NCBI RefSeq assembly: GCF_000290615.1 | Contig: NZ_ALAS01000205.1 | Coordinates: 62,001-126,000 of the forward strand | Direction: 5' to 3' | DNA: 64,000 nucleotides | DNA from: Heyndrickxia coagulans DSM 1 = ATCC 7050 | Lineage (GTDB): Bacteria; Bacillota; Bacilli; Bacillales; Bacillaceae_C | Shown here: positions 1-9,817 of the stretch, piece by piece | How positions within the stretch are numbered: position 1 is the stretch's first letter | Layout: every line of letters begins with the position of its first letter | The notes under the pieces: generated by a model | The model's input: the letters and a program-made list of their open reading frames with translations, nothing else | Databases searched by the model: none | What the model was told of the DNA's origin: nothing | Program-made: the position numbers and the translations under genes

Positions 1-708
1 AAAACGCCTTTTAATCTCCGGTGCTTTTTCGTACTTTTTCTTCGCCTGGTTTTCTCTCATAAAAGAAAGCACCTCATCCGGCGATACATTTCCGACGGCA
101 AACAGCAGCATATTGCTCGGATGATAAAATGTATGGTAACACTCGTATAATTGCGCTGCGGTGATTTTTGCGATCGAGTCAACCGTGCCGGCAATGTCAA
201 TTTTTACCGGGTGGTGTGCATATAAATTTTCAATCAGGCCGTAATACAGCCGCCAGTCCGGGTTGTCATTGTACATCATGATTTCCTGGCCGATAATCCC
301 CTTTTCTTTTTCAACCGTCTGTGCGGTAAAATACGGCGTTTGCACCATATCCACCAGCGTTTCCAGGTTTTTCATCACCTGATCGGTGCTTGAAAACAGG
401 TAGGCCGTCCGGTTAAAACTCGTGAAAGCATTGGCCGATGCGCCCTGCCGGCTGAATTGCTGAAACACATCCCCGTCTTCTTTTTCAAACATTTTATGTT
501 CAAGAAAATGGGCAATGCCATCCGGGACCCGCACAAAATCGCTTTTCCCAAGCGGGACAAACGTGTTGTCAACTGAACCGTATTTTGTCGTAAACGTAAC
601 AAATGTTTTGTTAAACCCGCGCTTCGGGAGCACATATACTTTTAATCCGTTATCAAGTGTTTCACCGTAAAGCGTTTCGCCAAGCTGACTGAATTGTTGG
701 GTTTCCAT
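1..708 (-). CDS. ymfH: M16 family zinc peptidase YmfH (5' part; 3' end outside the window)
   Basis: The frame is open for 236 codons from an ATG at 708 to the left edge, so the C-terminal part is missing. The zinc-binding motif HFLEH is at residues 67-71, and the downstream conserved Glu region (GIIGQEIMMY) is present, as expected of an active pitrilysin-type (M16) peptidase. The start follows GAGGGG and lies directly after the ymfF stop codon, so the two genes are translationally adjacent. In B. subtilis ymfF and ymfH are also neighbours. Active/inactive M16 pairs often act as heterodimers, so this is probably the catalytic partner (inference). Substrate unknown. Confidence 0.88.
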   Translation of the reverse strand, partial: METQQFSQLGETLYGETLDNGLKVYVLPKRGFNKTFVTFTTKYGSVDNTFVPLGKSDFVRVPDGIAHFLEHKMFEKEDGDVFQQFSRQGASANAFTSFNRTAYLFSSTDQVMKNLETLVDMVQTPYFTAQTVEKEKGIIGQEIMMYNDNPDWRLYYGLIENLYAHHPVKIDIAGTVDSIAKITAAQLYECYHTFYHPSNMLLFAVGNVSPDEVLSFMRENQAKKKYEKAPEIKRRF

Positions 709-1983
709 TTATTTCCCCTCCATTCCGGACAAGAAGTAGATCGTATCGGGTTCAATTTTTGCGGCCACTTTCACAATTTCCCCTTTTTCGACTGCCTTGA
801 TTTCCCTTATCCAATCTTCCACGCCGGTTTCGGTGCCGGCAATGACGTTATGGTACAAAATTTCAACGAGGCCGCGGGATGTATCCGTTGACTCAAGCAG
901 CTGGTTGCGGATAACGGCTTTCGTTTGCCCGATTTCCTGTTCGCTGAAATCCCCGTTTTTCATTGCTTCCAGCTGTTTTTCAATAATGGAGACGGCCTTG
1001 TCAAAATTCGCGGATTCGATGCCGCTCATCACCATCATCAGCCCTTTATGGCTCTCGATCTGGCTCGCGACATAATAGCAAAGGCTTTCTTTCTCCCGTA
1101 CATTCAGGAAAAGCTTGGAGTGGGAAAAACCGCCGAAAATGCCGTTAAACATCTGAAGCGGAAAATAATCGCTGTCCCCGAACGTAATATTGGTGCGGTA
1201 GCCGATATTGAGCTTGCCCTGGCGGATATCCTGGGATTCCTTGATTTTTTTGACGCCGGAGACCTTTTGGAGCGTTCTTGAGGCAGCCCGTTTCGGCTCG
1301 CGGTCCGGAAAACGCAGGCATTCGCAAATGGCCGCAAGACGGTCTTCATCGACATCGCCCGTCACAAACAAGTCCAGTTCATCTTCCCGGATCGCTTTTT
1401 GATAATATTGATAAAGCGAAGCGGGCGTGATGGCGTCCACATCATCAAGAACGCCGTTTGCCTGCAGTGCGTACGGCTCTTCTTTGCACATTTCTTCAAT
1501 CAGCCGCATGCTTGCATACCGCATTTTATCATCGTATACAGACTGGATCCGCTGTTTCAGCACCCGTTTTTCCTTCTCCACCGTTTGGCTGTCAAACTGC
1601 CCGCCGTCTGCATGCGGGTTCAGCAAAACTTCCGCCAAAAATTCAACTCCCCGTTGGAGCAGCGGTTCTGCATCCTGCAAAAATTTTTCGTTCGCAATTT
1701 CAATCGTAAAGGTCAGAATATGGTATTCCCCTTTTTTGGCCGTATCGACATAAAAATGAGCGCCGTACAAATCATCGAGATACGCCCTTAATTTTGCGGT
1801 CGTCTTCAATCGCCCCGTGCTGCTTTGAAGAACATTCGGGAGCAGAGCCCGCAGCGTAACCGTGTCTTTTTCAAGTGGCGCTTTCATTTTCCATACAAGC
1901 GTATTCGTTTTGTATTTGTCCGTTTTGATGGTATGTAGTGTGTACCCTTTCATTTTGCGAACCGTCTCTTTTGAAATGGCCAT
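709..1983 (-). CDS. ymfF: M16-like peptidase subunit YmfF, zinc motif absent
   Basis: A 424-aa protein resembling the M16 insulinase fold along its length. Where M16 enzymes carry HxxEH it reads LPNVLQSSTGR, so the metal ligands are missing and it is probably non-catalytic. A typical M16 C-terminal half (GGFSHSKLFLNVREKESLCYY) is present. The start ATG follows AAAGGAGG at good spacing. It directly precedes ymfH, which has an intact zinc site, suggesting a regulatory or structural subunit of a two-chain peptidase. That pairing is inference from family precedent; sequence and position match B. subtilis YmfF. Confidence 0.85.
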   Translation of the reverse strand: MAISKETVRKMKGYTLHTIKTDKYKTNTLVWKMKAPLEKDTVTLRALLPNVLQSSTGRLKTTAKLRAYLDDLYGAHFYVDTAKKGEYHILTFTIEIANEKFLQDAEPLLQRGVEFLAEVLLNPHADGGQFDSQTVEKEKRVLKQRIQSVYDDKMRYASMRLIEEMCKEEPYALQANGVLDDVDAITPASLYQYYQKAIREDELDLFVTGDVDEDRLAAICECLRFPDREPKRAASRTLQKVSGVKKIKESQDIRQGKLNIGYRTNITFGDSDYFPLQMFNGIFGGFSHSKLFLNVREKESLCYYVASQIESHKGLMMVMSGIESANFDKAVSIIEKQLEAMKNGDFSEQEIGQTKAVIRNQLLESTDTSRGLVEILYHNVIAGTETGVEDWIREIKAVEKGEIVKVAAKIEPDTIYFLSGMEGK

Positions 1984-2114
1984 ATGGATCCTCCTTTTTC
2001 AACGAGCTTCGTGCCAATAGTAAAAGTATGCCTGACTGCGGGGTTGTTTAACCTGTAAATGCATTAATTTTACTATACAGGGGAGACAGGTGTCCCGGCA
2101 AGTTTTACGGCACA

Positions 2115-2157
2115 TAAAAAGAACCGGCACCAGACGGGGAAAGCAGCCTGATGCCGG
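2115..2157 (-). terminator. Intrinsic terminator after nupQ
   Basis: On the minus strand, 10-bp arms at 2148-2157 and 2124-2133 (CCGGCATCAG with CTGGTGCCGG, one wobble) are followed by TTCTTTTTA. It lies directly after the nupQ stop and ends the nucleoside-transport operon before ymfF. Confidence 0.75.
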
Positions 2158-2167
2158 ATGGAATAAA

Positions 2168-3127
2168 TTAGCGTTCACCCTTGATATAAGGGACACCGTC
2201 CGCTTTCGGGGCTTCCGCACGCCCGATGAACCCGGCAAGTGCCAGAATGGTCAGGACATACGGCGCAATGAGCAAATAAACGTTCGGAATTTCTTTCAAA
2301 TACGGAATGCTGTTGCCGACGATGCTGAGGCTCTGCGCAAATCCGAAAAATAAAGCGGCCCCCATCGCGCCAAGCGGATTCCATTTGCCGAAAATCATCG
2401 CAGCGAGCGCCATATACCCTTGCCCTGAAATCGTCGAGGAACTGAAATTCAGGGTAATCGACTGCGCGTACACGGCCCCGCCGATCCCGCCGAATACACC
2501 GGATAAAAAGACGGCAAAGTAACGCATTTTTACAACATTGATGCCCATCGTATCGGCCGCCATCGGATGTTCTCCGACCGAGCGGAGGCGCAGGCCGAAC
2601 GGCGTTTTATAAAGGATAAACCAGACGAGAATCGCAATCAGAATGGCGATGTACGAAGGGTATGTGATCCCCTGGAAAAACAGTTTGCCGATCCCGGGAA
2701 TATGGCTGAGGCCGGGAACATCCACCTGTTGGAAATATTCGCTGATCGTATTGGTCTGGCCTTTTCCGTAAATGTTTTTGATGAGAAACATGGCGACGCC
2801 GAGCGCAAGAAAGTTGATCGCGACGCCGCTGACTGTCTGGTCGGCGCGGAAAGAAATGGATGCAGCCGCATGGATCAGGGCAAATAATCCGCCGACAAGC
2901 ATCGCCACCAGCACCGCGATCCACGGCGTCCAGGCGCCCAGGGCATGCGAAAACGTTAAGTTAAAGACAATCGATATAAAAGCCCCCATGATCATTAGCC
3001 CTTCAAGGCCGATGTTCACCACGCCGGAACGTTCGGAGAAAACGCCTCCCAAAGCAGTAAAAATAAGTGGCGCTGCAGATAGTAAAGATGCCGAAATCAT
3101 GATTTCCAAAGCGGTCATGAAATGCAT
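2168..3127 (-). CDS. nupQ: Nucleoside ABC transporter permease (NupQ type)
   Basis: A 319-aa polytopic membrane protein of the ribose/galactose/nucleoside permease family (BPD_transp_2), with about eight to ten hydrophobic segments and the family patterns FTALGGVFSERSGVVNIGLEG near the N-terminus and GIGGAVYA later. Length matches B. subtilis NupQ (YufQ). The ATG follows AGGGAGG, one base after the nupP stop. It is expected to pair with NupP in the inner membrane as the importer channel. It is the last gene of the operon and is followed by a terminator. Confidence 0.87.
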   Translation of the reverse strand: MHFMTALEIMISASLLSAAPLIFTALGGVFSERSGVVNIGLEGLMIMGAFISIVFNLTFSHALGAWTPWIAVLVAMLVGGLFALIHAAASISFRADQTVSGVAINFLALGVAMFLIKNIYGKGQTNTISEYFQQVDVPGLSHIPGIGKLFFQGITYPSYIAILIAILVWFILYKTPFGLRLRSVGEHPMAADTMGINVVKMRYFAVFLSGVFGGIGGAVYAQSITLNFSSSTISGQGYMALAAMIFGKWNPLGAMGAALFFGFAQSLSIVGNSIPYLKEIPNVYLLIAPYVLTILALAGFIGRAEAPKADGVPYIKGER

Positions 3128-3128
3128 T

Positions 3129-4172
3129 TTATTTCGCCTCCCTTTTCAAACGGGCCAGAGACCATTTGATGATATAGCCGGATGCGACAAAAAGAATAAT
3201 CAAAGCAATGACAATGTTGACCAGCTCATTCGGCACATTGGCATCGACCGGCATGTTCAGCGAGCCGACTTTTAAAGCACCGAATAAAACAGCTGCGATC
3301 AAAACGCCGGGCGCCGTATTCCCGCCGAGCAGTGCCACCGCAATGCCGTCAAACCCGATGCCGGAGAAAGAAGATTGCAAAAAGGCAAAGCCGTAATTCC
3401 CGAGCCCCTCCATTGCGCCGCCGAGCCCGGCAAAAGCGCCGGAGATGACCATGGAAAGGATAATGCTGCGATTCACACTCATGCCGGCGTATTCGGATGC
3501 GCTCTGGTTAAACCCGACCGATTTCAGTTCAAAGCCGAGCGTGGTCTTTTCAATGATAAACCACATCACCACAACAGCAACCAAAGCAAGGTAAATGCCA
3601 TTGTGCAAGGTGGAAAAGTCGGTAATCTTCTGAAAAAAAGGAGACGAAAGGGATGCCGAATGATGAATATGCGGTGTCGTATCCTGCTGCTTTGAAAGCA
3701 CATTCCGGATTAAATAGTTGGATGTGTGCAGCGCAATATAATTCATCATAATGGTCACAATGACTTCGTGCACCCTGAGCCGCGCTTTCAAAAGGCCGGG
3801 AATGAATCCCCAAAATGCCCCGGCGCAGCAGGCGGCAAGTATTGCGAGCGGCAAGTGGATTACTTTTGGCAGATCAAAAGCAACGCCGACCCAGACAGCC
3901 GCAATCCATCCGACGATCAGCTGGCCTTCAGCCCCGATATTAAACAACCCGGTCCGGAATGCAAATGCAATCGCAAGCCCCGTAAAAATATAGGGCGTTG
4001 CAAGCCGCAGCGTTTCGCCGACGTAAAAAACCTGGCCGAAAGCGCCGTTCCAGAGTGCAATATATCCATTCACCGGGTTATAGCCGCTGACAAGCATAAT
4101 CAATGCGCCTGCCAAAAGGCCGAGAATGACAGACACGACAGGGATCAGAAGGTTCAATGTTCGGTTAGACAT
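3129..4172 (-). CDS. nupP: Nucleoside ABC transporter permease (NupP type)
   Basis: A 347-aa multi-spanning permease, the same length class as B. subtilis NupP (348 aa). Family motifs include GLAIAFAFRTGLFNIGAEGQ near residue 75 and FAGLGGAMEGLGNYG in the second half. The ATG at 4172 sits nine bases after AAGGTG and overlaps the nupO end by 8 nt; a GTG at 4184 is possible but too close to its own Shine-Dalgarno. With NupQ it forms the membrane domain of a guanosine/nucleoside importer; the substrate is inferred from the B. subtilis orthologue. Confidence 0.86.
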   Translation of the reverse strand: MSNRTLNLLIPVVSVILGLLAGALIMLVSGYNPVNGYIALWNGAFGQVFYVGETLRLATPYIFTGLAIAFAFRTGLFNIGAEGQLIVGWIAAVWVGVAFDLPKVIHLPLAILAACCAGAFWGFIPGLLKARLRVHEVIVTIMMNYIALHTSNYLIRNVLSKQQDTTPHIHHSASLSSPFFQKITDFSTLHNGIYLALVAVVVMWFIIEKTTLGFELKSVGFNQSASEYAGMSVNRSIILSMVISGAFAGLGGAMEGLGNYGFAFLQSSFSGIGFDGIAVALLGGNTAPGVLIAAVLFGALKVGSLNMPVDANVPNELVNIVIALIILFVASGYIIKWSLARLKREAK

Positions 4173-5700
4173 TGGTTTGTTCACCTTCCCTTTCTTTTTT
4201 GGAACCGGCCATCAAGAGCCCAAGCTCCTGTTCTGTCGTCTGCTTCGGATCGACAATATCAATGATGGCCCCTTCGTAGATGACGGCAATCCGGTCACTT
4301 AAGTTCATAATTTCATCCAGTTCAAACGATACAAGCAGGACAGCCTTTCCGTGGTCCCGCTGTTCAATCAGCCGCCTGTGGATAAACTCAATTGCCCCGA
4401 CATCAAGCCCGCGGGTCGGCTGTGCCGCAATCAAAAGATCCGGATCGCGGTCCACTTCACGCCCGATGATCGCTTTCTGCTGGTTTCCCCCTGAGAGCGC
4501 CCGCGCTTTTGTAAATTCGCTCGGGGTGCGCACATCGAATTCTGCAATGATCGATTTTGCCTTTTTATAAATTTCTTTGTAATTTAAGATGCCGTTACGG
4601 GACATCGGCTTTTTGTAATACGTTTGCAGCACCATGTTTTCCCCGATCGTATAATCGAGTACAAGCCCGTATTTATGCCTGTCCTCGGGAATATGGGCGA
4701 CGCCCGCTTCCGTTACTTTGCGCGGCCTTAAGTTCGTAATGTTTTTGCCGTTCAGGCGGACTGTGCCGCTGTCCGCTTTTCTGAGCCCTGTAATCGCTTC
4801 AATCAGCTCTGACTGCCCATTACCGTCCACACCGGCAATGCCGACAATTTCACCGGCTCTGACGGTTAAATCCAGCCCTCTGACCGCTTCCACCCCGCGT
4901 GAATCTTTCACATGCAGTTGCTCGATTTCAAGCACATTTTGCCCCGGGTGGCCCTCCGTTTTTTCCGTCTTGAAAAGAACATCCCGCCCGACCATTAAAT
5001 GGGCGAGTTCCTGCGGGTTTGTATCTTGGACATTAAGCGTCCCGATGCCCTTCCCTTTGCGGATGACGGTGACCCGGTCGCATACTTCCATAATTTCTTT
5101 CAATTTGTGGGTAATTAAAATGATGGATTTTCCTTCTCGGATTAGCGTCTTCATAATGCCGATCAGTTCATGGATCTCCTGCGGCGTAAGCACGGCCGTC
5201 GGTTCGTCAAAAATAAGGATTTCTGCGCCCCGGTACAGCGTTTTTAAAATTTCCACCCGCTGCTGCATGCCGACGGAAATATCTGAAATTTTCGCTTGCG
5301 GATCCACATCCAGCCCGTAACGGTCGGAAATTTCACGGACTTGCTGTTCCGCTTTTTTGACATCGATGGTAACGGATTTTTTCGGTTCCTTGCCGAGTAT
5401 AATATTTTCAGTCACCGTAAACTTATCAATGAGCATAAAATGCTGATGAACCATGCCGATGCCGAGATCATTTGCCACATTCGGATCTGTAATGTTCACT
5501 TTCTGGCCGTTTACACGGATTTCTCCCTTTTCCGGCTGATACAGCCCGAAAAGTACATTCATTAACGTCGACTTTCCGGCGCCGTTTTCTCCAAGCAGCG
5601 CGTGGATTTCTCCTTTTTTTACCTGCAGGGTGATGTCATCGTTCGCAACAATTCCCGGAAATTCTTTGCGAATATGGAGCATTTCAATTACGTAATCCAC
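4165..5700 (-). CDS. nupO: Nucleoside ABC transporter ATP-binding protein (NupO type)
   Basis: A 511-aa protein with two ABC modules. The first has Walker A GENGAGKST at residues 37-45 and Walker B LIFDEP. The second has a degenerate Walker A (GVDGNGQSE), signature LSGGNQQ and LLIAAQPTRGLD, typical of this sugar/nucleoside importer family, in which one site is catalytically weak. The start is GTG at 5700 after AAGGAGTG. It powers the NupP/NupQ permeases. Length and sequence match B. subtilis NupO (YufO). Confidence 0.9.
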   Translation of the reverse strand: MDYVIEMLHIRKEFPGIVANDDITLQVKKGEIHALLGENGAGKSTLMNVLFGLYQPEKGEIRVNGQKVNITDPNVANDLGIGMVHQHFMLIDKFTVTENIILGKEPKKSVTIDVKKAEQQVREISDRYGLDVDPQAKISDISVGMQQRVEILKTLYRGAEILIFDEPTAVLTPQEIHELIGIMKTLIREGKSIILITHKLKEIMEVCDRVTVIRKGKGIGTLNVQDTNPQELAHLMVGRDVLFKTEKTEGHPGQNVLEIEQLHVKDSRGVEAVRGLDLTVRAGEIVGIAGVDGNGQSELIEAITGLRKADSGTVRLNGKNITNLRPRKVTEAGVAHIPEDRHKYGLVLDYTIGENMVLQTYYKKPMSRNGILNYKEIYKKAKSIIAEFDVRTPSEFTKARALSGGNQQKAIIGREVDRDPDLLIAAQPTRGLDVGAIEFIHRRLIEQRDHGKAVLLVSFELDEIMNLSDRIAVIYEGAIIDIVDPKQTTEQELGLLMAGSKKEREGEQTNV

Positions 5701-5867
5701 CCTTTATCACTCCTTACCATTGGGGTCTAAAGAAAGCAATCGTCATGGCGTCTTCAGACGGCAGCTTCGGGGAATCCGCCCTGCCTTTGTGGATGGCTAA
5801 AATTGTTTCATTTCTTAAACATTTTTAACACGGGACCGGCAAAAACCAGTCCCGTGAGATGGATCGA
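5701..5867 (-). promoter_or_regulatory. nupN-nupO intercistronic stem-loop
   Basis: The minus strand carries an 11-nt inverted repeat (arms 5846-5856 and 5829-5839, CACGGGACTGG with CCGGTCCCGTG, one wobble) just after the lipoprotein gene, followed by TTAAAAATG rather than a run of T. A stem-loop between the binding-protein gene and the ABC subunit genes is common in importer operons; it can protect the upstream message or partly attenuate. Its function here is inference. Confidence 0.5.
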
Positions 5868-6932
5868 TTATTTTAATTTTGACGGAATGTTTACTTTCCC
5901 GTTTATGATCTTTTGTTTCCAGTCTTTCACGGCCGATTTCATTTCAGGCGTTAAATTGTCCTGTGTCGGCGCAATCCCGATGGCATCTTCTTTCAAGCCG
6001 TAAACAATGTTTTTCCCGCCCGGAAATTTGCCGTCTTTCGCTTTGGTCGATAAATCGATGACTGCCTTATCAACCCGTTTGACCATTGAAGTCAGTGTTA
6101 CATTGTATTCCTTTCCTTTAACCGTTACCTTTCCTTCATCTGCCTGGTCGCGGTCCACACCGATGACCCAGACGTTTTTGTTTGGATCATTCTGTTTAAT
6201 ATTTTTCGCTTCTGTAAAGACGCCTTTCCCGCTGCCGCCGGCTGCATGGTAAATCACGTCGATGCCGGATTTATACATTGCTGAAGCCATCGACTGCCCT
6301 TTGCTTGCATCATCAAACGAGCCGACATACTGGATTTGCACATTTGCTTTCGGATTAGCAGCTTTGACGCCCGCACGGAACCCGGCTGCGAATTTATTGA
6401 TCAAATCGCTGTCTGTCCCGCCGATAAATCCGATTTTATTGGTTTTTGTCGCCATACCTGCCACGACCCCGACAAGGAAGGAACCTTCTTGTTCTTTAAA
6501 CGTAATGCTCGCCACATTTTTCTTTCCGGTAATGACATCGTCAATGATTGCGAAATTGGTATTTTTACGCTGATCCGCAATTTTTTCAATGGCCGGCTTC
6601 AGCTTGTAGCCGACACCGTAAACGAGGTCAAACTGTTTCCGGACGGCCGTGTTCAGATTCGTTGTGTAATCTGCATCCGATTTGGATTGCAGATAGTCAA
6701 AGCCGTCTTTGCCTTTTGACAAGTGATTGTCCTTCCCGAACTGCTGCAGGCCTTCCCATGCCGACTGGTTAAAAGAACGATCGTCAATTCCGCCCGTATC
6801 GGTTACGAGTGCAACGGTAAACTTGTCCTTACCTTTGCTGCCGGAATTGTCGCTCTTTGTGCCGCATGCGCCGAGAAGCGTCCCTGCTGCCAGGACAGCG
6901 GCAAGAGCCAAACCAAATTTACGCTTTTTCAC
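5868..6932 (-). CDS. nupN: BMP-family nucleoside-binding lipoprotein (NupN type)
   Basis: A 354-aa precursor starting at GTG 6932, seven bases after GGGGGG. Lys/Arg residues at 2-5, a hydrophobic stretch and a lipobox LGAC with Cys23 mark it as a lipoprotein anchored outside the membrane. The mature part is a Bmp/Med family (PBP1_BmpA-like) substrate-binding domain beginning [26 protein letters not shown] is split here by family signature DDRSFN. It is the receptor of the downstream importer. A longer upstream reading of the frame would bury the signal peptide and is rejected. In several Bacillus species this cassette also lies near ftsK. Confidence 0.88.
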   Translation of the reverse strand: MKKRKFGLALAAVLAAGTLLGACGTKSDNSGSKGKDKFTVALVTDTGGIDDRSFNQSAWEGLQQFGKDNHLSKGKDGFDYLQSKSDADYTTNLNTAVRKQFDLVYGVGYKLKPAIEKIADQRKNTNFAIIDDVITGKKNVASITFKEQEGSFLVGVVAGMATKTNKIGFIGGTDSDLINKFAAGFRAGVKAANPKANVQIQYVGSFDDASKGQSMASAMYKSGIDVIYHAAGGSGKGVFTEAKNIKQNDPNKNVWVIGVDRDQADEGKVTVKGKEYNVTLTSMVKRVDKAVIDLSTKAKDGKFPGGKNIVYGLKEDAIGIAPTQDNLTPEMKSAVKDWKQKIINGKVNIPSKLK

Positions 6933-7059
6933 TTTTGTTCCCCCCGGGAAAGTTATTTTTGGATAACGGCTTTTCAAAAGAAACCGAATCCAGCTTACCG
7001 ACATAAATATATCATTTTTTAATTGCGAAAGAAACATAAATTTATATTTTTGTCGAAAA

Positions 7060-7112
7060 TAGTAAAAACTGCGCGCACCGCGGCGTTTTGCGGCCGCTGC
7101 GGTGCGCGCAGG
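7060..7112 (-). terminator. Intrinsic terminator after the spoIIIE/ftsK gene
   Basis: Very GC-rich arms (TGCGCGCACCGC at 7099-7110 pairing with 7070-7081 on the minus strand) are followed by TTTTTACTATTTT. It separates the DNA translocase gene from the nup operon. Confidence 0.85.
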
Positions 7113-7128
7113 CTTTTTCTTTGGCGTA

Positions 7129-9480
7129 CTACGAGCTCTGTTCTTCCGACGGTTTCGGGATCAAAACCGCACGCGGCTTGCTGCCTTCATACGGCCCGAC
7201 AACCCCTCTTGCTTCCATTGCATCAATTAGCCGCGCCGCCCTTGTATAGCCAATCCGGAAACGGCGCTGCAACATGGAGACGGAAGCAGTCTGCATTTCC
7301 GAGATTAAGAGAACTGCTTCATCATATAATTCGTCGTCGAAATCCGGCTGGTCCTGGGGCTCTTCCGGAATCATCTCTTCCTGGTACTGGGCTTTTTGCT
7401 GGGAAATGACGAAATCAACGACTTCTTCCACTTCTTCATCGGAAAGATAAGCGCCCTGGACGCGGACCGGTTTGGAAGCCCCGACCGGCAAAAACAGCAT
7501 GTCCCCCCGGCCAAGCAGTTTTTCCGCGCCGCCCGTATCCAAAATCGTTCTCGAGTCAGTCGCCGAAGATACGGCAAAAGCGATTCTTGACGGGATGTTG
7601 GCTTTAATGACACCGGTAATGACATCAACGGACGGCCGCTGCGTGGCAATGATCAGATGAATGCCTGCCGCCCGCGCCATTTGCGACAGCCGCGTAATGG
7701 AATCTTCCACATCGCCGCTTGCCACCATCATTAAATCGGCAAGCTCATCAATAATGACAACGATATAAGGCAAAAGCGGCTGCTTGTCCCCTGTTTCGAT
7801 ATTGCTTTTTTTAATATGGTCGTTGTATCCTTCGATATTGCGCGTGCCGGTATGGGAAAAAAGCTCATACCTCCGTTCCATCTCATTCACGACTTTTTTC
7901 AGCGCCTGGGAAGCTTTTTTCGGATTGGTCACAACCGGCGCAAGCAAATGCGGGACACCGTTATAAACATTCAATTCGACCATTTTCGGGTCAATCATCA
8001 TCATTTTCACTTCATGCGGTTTGGCGCGCATTAAGATGCTCGTAATGATGCCGTTAATGCACACGCTTTTCCCGCTCCCCGTTGCGCCGGCCACAAGCAG
8101 GTGGGGCATTTTATTCAGCTCCGCGAGCACTGCCTGCCCTGTAATATCCCGGCCAAGCCCGATCTGCAGTTTTGCCTGCGGGTTATTTTCCTTTCCTTCG
8201 AGCACTTCCCTGAGCGATACGACCGCGATTTCCTTATTCGGGACTTCGATGCCGATCGCTGATTTCCCCGGGATCGGCGCTTCCATCCGGATATCTTTCG
8301 CCGCCAGCGCAAGGGCAATGTCGTCACTTAAACTGACAATCTTGCTGACTTTCACGCCGACATCGGGGTGCACTTCGTATTTTGTAACGGCAGGCCCTAA
8401 ATGCACCTGTGTCACACGTGCCTTGACCCCGAAGCTTTGGAAAGTCCGTTCGAGTTTTGCCGCATTGGCATGGATCGCTTTATATTCGCTGCTCTGGTCC
8501 GCTGCCCGCGGCCTTTTTAACAGCGTCAGGGGCGGCAATTGATAATCTTCATTTTCATATTCCGTAAACTGGATCGGAGGCGTATGGTCCTCTTCCGCTT
8601 CTGTATCCGGCGTTTCCGGCTGCGCCTCTTCCGCTTGCGGAGCCGCGCCGGCATATTGCTCCGTAAAGCTGGAAATAATCGGGGGAGGCGTTTCCCCGCT
8701 TGCCGGCCCGGCATCCCCGTCATGGCCTTCCCCATCTGCGGAGGCGGATTGCGGCTGCAACGGCGCTTTCTGCCGTTTCTTTTCCTGTTTTTCTTTTTTG
8801 GCTTCCCGCCATGCCCCAAACTCTGTTTTCATCTGGTTCCATTGCTTTTTTAAAAACAGCCAGAGCCCTTCCAGTGCCTTATCCACATACGGGCTTACGG
8901 GCTTGCCCGTTAAAAGCATCAGGGCGATGAGCGCGAGTAAAACGCAAATGATTTTCGTACCCGCCGAGTCAAATAAAAAATGGGAAGCCGCATATAAAAC
9001 CGCACCTGCCATGCCGCCGCCGATCTGCGTGTTGAAAATATTGCCGTGCACATCCCCGCCGAGCACAAGCTTCCACCAGATCTGCTCCTCCTGATGCCAG
9101 ATCCTGATCGTATTGACGACCGCACTGTTGCCGGACAGTTCATGCGCTTTTGCCAATGACCCGATAAGCCGCTCATGGCAGTAAAGGAGGGCGCTCGCAA
9201 ATAAAAGATAAAATCCGGTCATGCGGACAGTGAAAAATGCAGGCCATGCCCGTTTGATCATGAGAAACACGCTGAGCACGACCAGAGAGGCAACCGCAAC
9301 CCAGTACAGCCGGCCGAAGAAAAACCGGAAGAACAGAATCAGGGTTGTGCCCGTTTTGCCGATATGGTAAAGGGTAAAAATGCTGAGCGTAAGCAGGATA
9401 ATACCGAGCAACTCAAACTTTAAATCTATCTTAATTTGTTCAGCAGCTTTTTTTCTTCTGCGCCGCTTTTTTTTCGCCAT
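7129..9480 (-). CDS. spoIIIE: DNA translocase SpoIIIE/FtsK
   Basis: A 783-aa protein (B. subtilis SpoIIIE is 787). The start [11 protein letters not shown] at 9480 follows GAAGGTGG; the longer frame would begin next to the -10 box. Four or so membrane helices fill residues 20-200, followed by a Pro/Glu/Gln-rich linker (about 230-330), the alpha/beta motor with Walker A GATGSGKS (about 464-472) and Walker [17 protein letters not shown]-terminal winged-helix gamma domain ([23 protein letters not shown]) reads KOPS/SRS sites. It pumps DNA across the division or sporulation septum. In B. subtilis ymfC (GntR type) follows; here the nup operon follows directly. Confidence 0.95.
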   Translation of the reverse strand: MAKKKRRRRKKAAEQIKIDLKFELLGIILLTLSIFTLYHIGKTGTTLILFFRFFFGRLYWVAVASLVVLSVFLMIKRAWPAFFTVRMTGFYLLFASALLYCHERLIGSLAKAHELSGNSAVVNTIRIWHQEEQIWWKLVLGGDVHGNIFNTQIGGGMAGAVLYAASHFLFDSAGTKIICVLLALIALMLLTGKPVSPYVDKALEGLWLFLKKQWNQMKTEFGAWREAKKEKQEKKRQKAPLQPQSASADGEGHDGDAGPASGETPPPIISSFTEQYAGAAPQAEEAQPETPDTEAEEDHTPPIQFTEYENEDYQLPPLTLLKRPRAADQSSEYKAIHANAAKLERTFQSFGVKARVTQVHLGPAVTKYEVHPDVGVKVSKIVSLSDDIALALAAKDIRMEAPIPGKSAIGIEVPNKEIAVVSLREVLEGKENNPQAKLQIGLGRDITGQAVLAELNKMPHLLVAGATGSGKSVCINGIITSILMRAKPHEVKMMMIDPKMVELNVYNGVPHLLAPVVTNPKKASQALKKVVNEMERRYELFSHTGTRNIEGYNDHIKKSNIETGDKQPLLPYIVVIIDELADLMMVASGDVEDSITRLSQMARAAGIHLIIATQRPSVDVITGVIKANIPSRIAFAVSSATDSRTILDTGGAEKLLGRGDMLFLPVGASKPVRVQGAYLSDEEVEEVVDFVISQQKAQYQEEMIPEEPQDQPDFDDELYDEAVLLISEMQTASVSMLQRRFRIGYTRAARLIDAMEARGVVGPYEGSKPRAVLIPKPSEEQSS

Positions 9481-9542
9481 ATAACCACCTTCGATAGTGA
9501 AAACGTATTTTTCAGCTTTGCCTGCCGGAACAGGATGCAAGA

Positions 9543-9563
9543 AAGCAGCCTGTGTGGCTGCTT
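9543..9563 (-). promoter_or_regulatory. Leader hairpin of spoIIIE
   Basis: A perfect 8-bp inverted repeat (arms 9556-9563 and 9543-9550, AAGCAGCC with GGCTGCTT, 5-nt loop) lies just downstream of the predicted transcription start of the translocase gene. Without a T run it is not a terminator; it may stabilise the 5' end. Confidence 0.4.
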
Positions 9564-9573
9564 GTTTTAACAT

Positions 9574-9579
9574 ATTATA
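9574..9579 (-). promoter_or_regulatory. Extended -10 promoter for spoIIIE
   Basis: The minus strand reads TGCTATAAT, a consensus TATAAT with an upstream TGN, about 95 nt before the start codon. No good -35 box is present 17 nt upstream, consistent with an extended -10 sigma-A promoter. Confidence 0.55.
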
Positions 9580-9601
9580 GCATATTTGCGGCCCGGGTGG
9601 T

Positions 9602-9817
9602 TTACGGCCCGAAATGGCGGATCACATTTCCGGGTGCAAGCTCCGGGTTCAGATAGTCAAAAGGATTGGAGCTGAGAATACGGGTAATCCGGTATCCTTC
9701 ATCAAGCTGCTCCGCCAGTACCGGCACGCCTTTTACGTTTAACATTTCAATTTTATTCCAGGCGTTTGCATCTTCAGGAAAAATCAGCTCCTGCGGCATC
9801 ATCGTGTAGAGAATCAT
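9602..9817 (-). CDS. ylzJ: YlzJ-like small protein
   Basis: A 71-aa protein of the YlzJ-like family, which in Bacillus lies between tepA and spoIIIE as here. It begins [14 protein letters not shown] and overlaps the tepA stop by 4 nt (ATGA), so translation is coupled. There is no signal peptide or membrane segment and no known function. Confidence 0.8.
   Translation of the reverse strand: MILYTMMPQELIFPEDANAWNKIEMLNVKGVPVLAEQLDEGYRITRILSSNPFDYLNPELAPGNVIRHFGP

Noticed and set aside
375-635. Small minus-strand open frame inside ymfH
   Set aside because: It is out of frame with the M16 sequence, which is open through the whole region and carries HFLEH.
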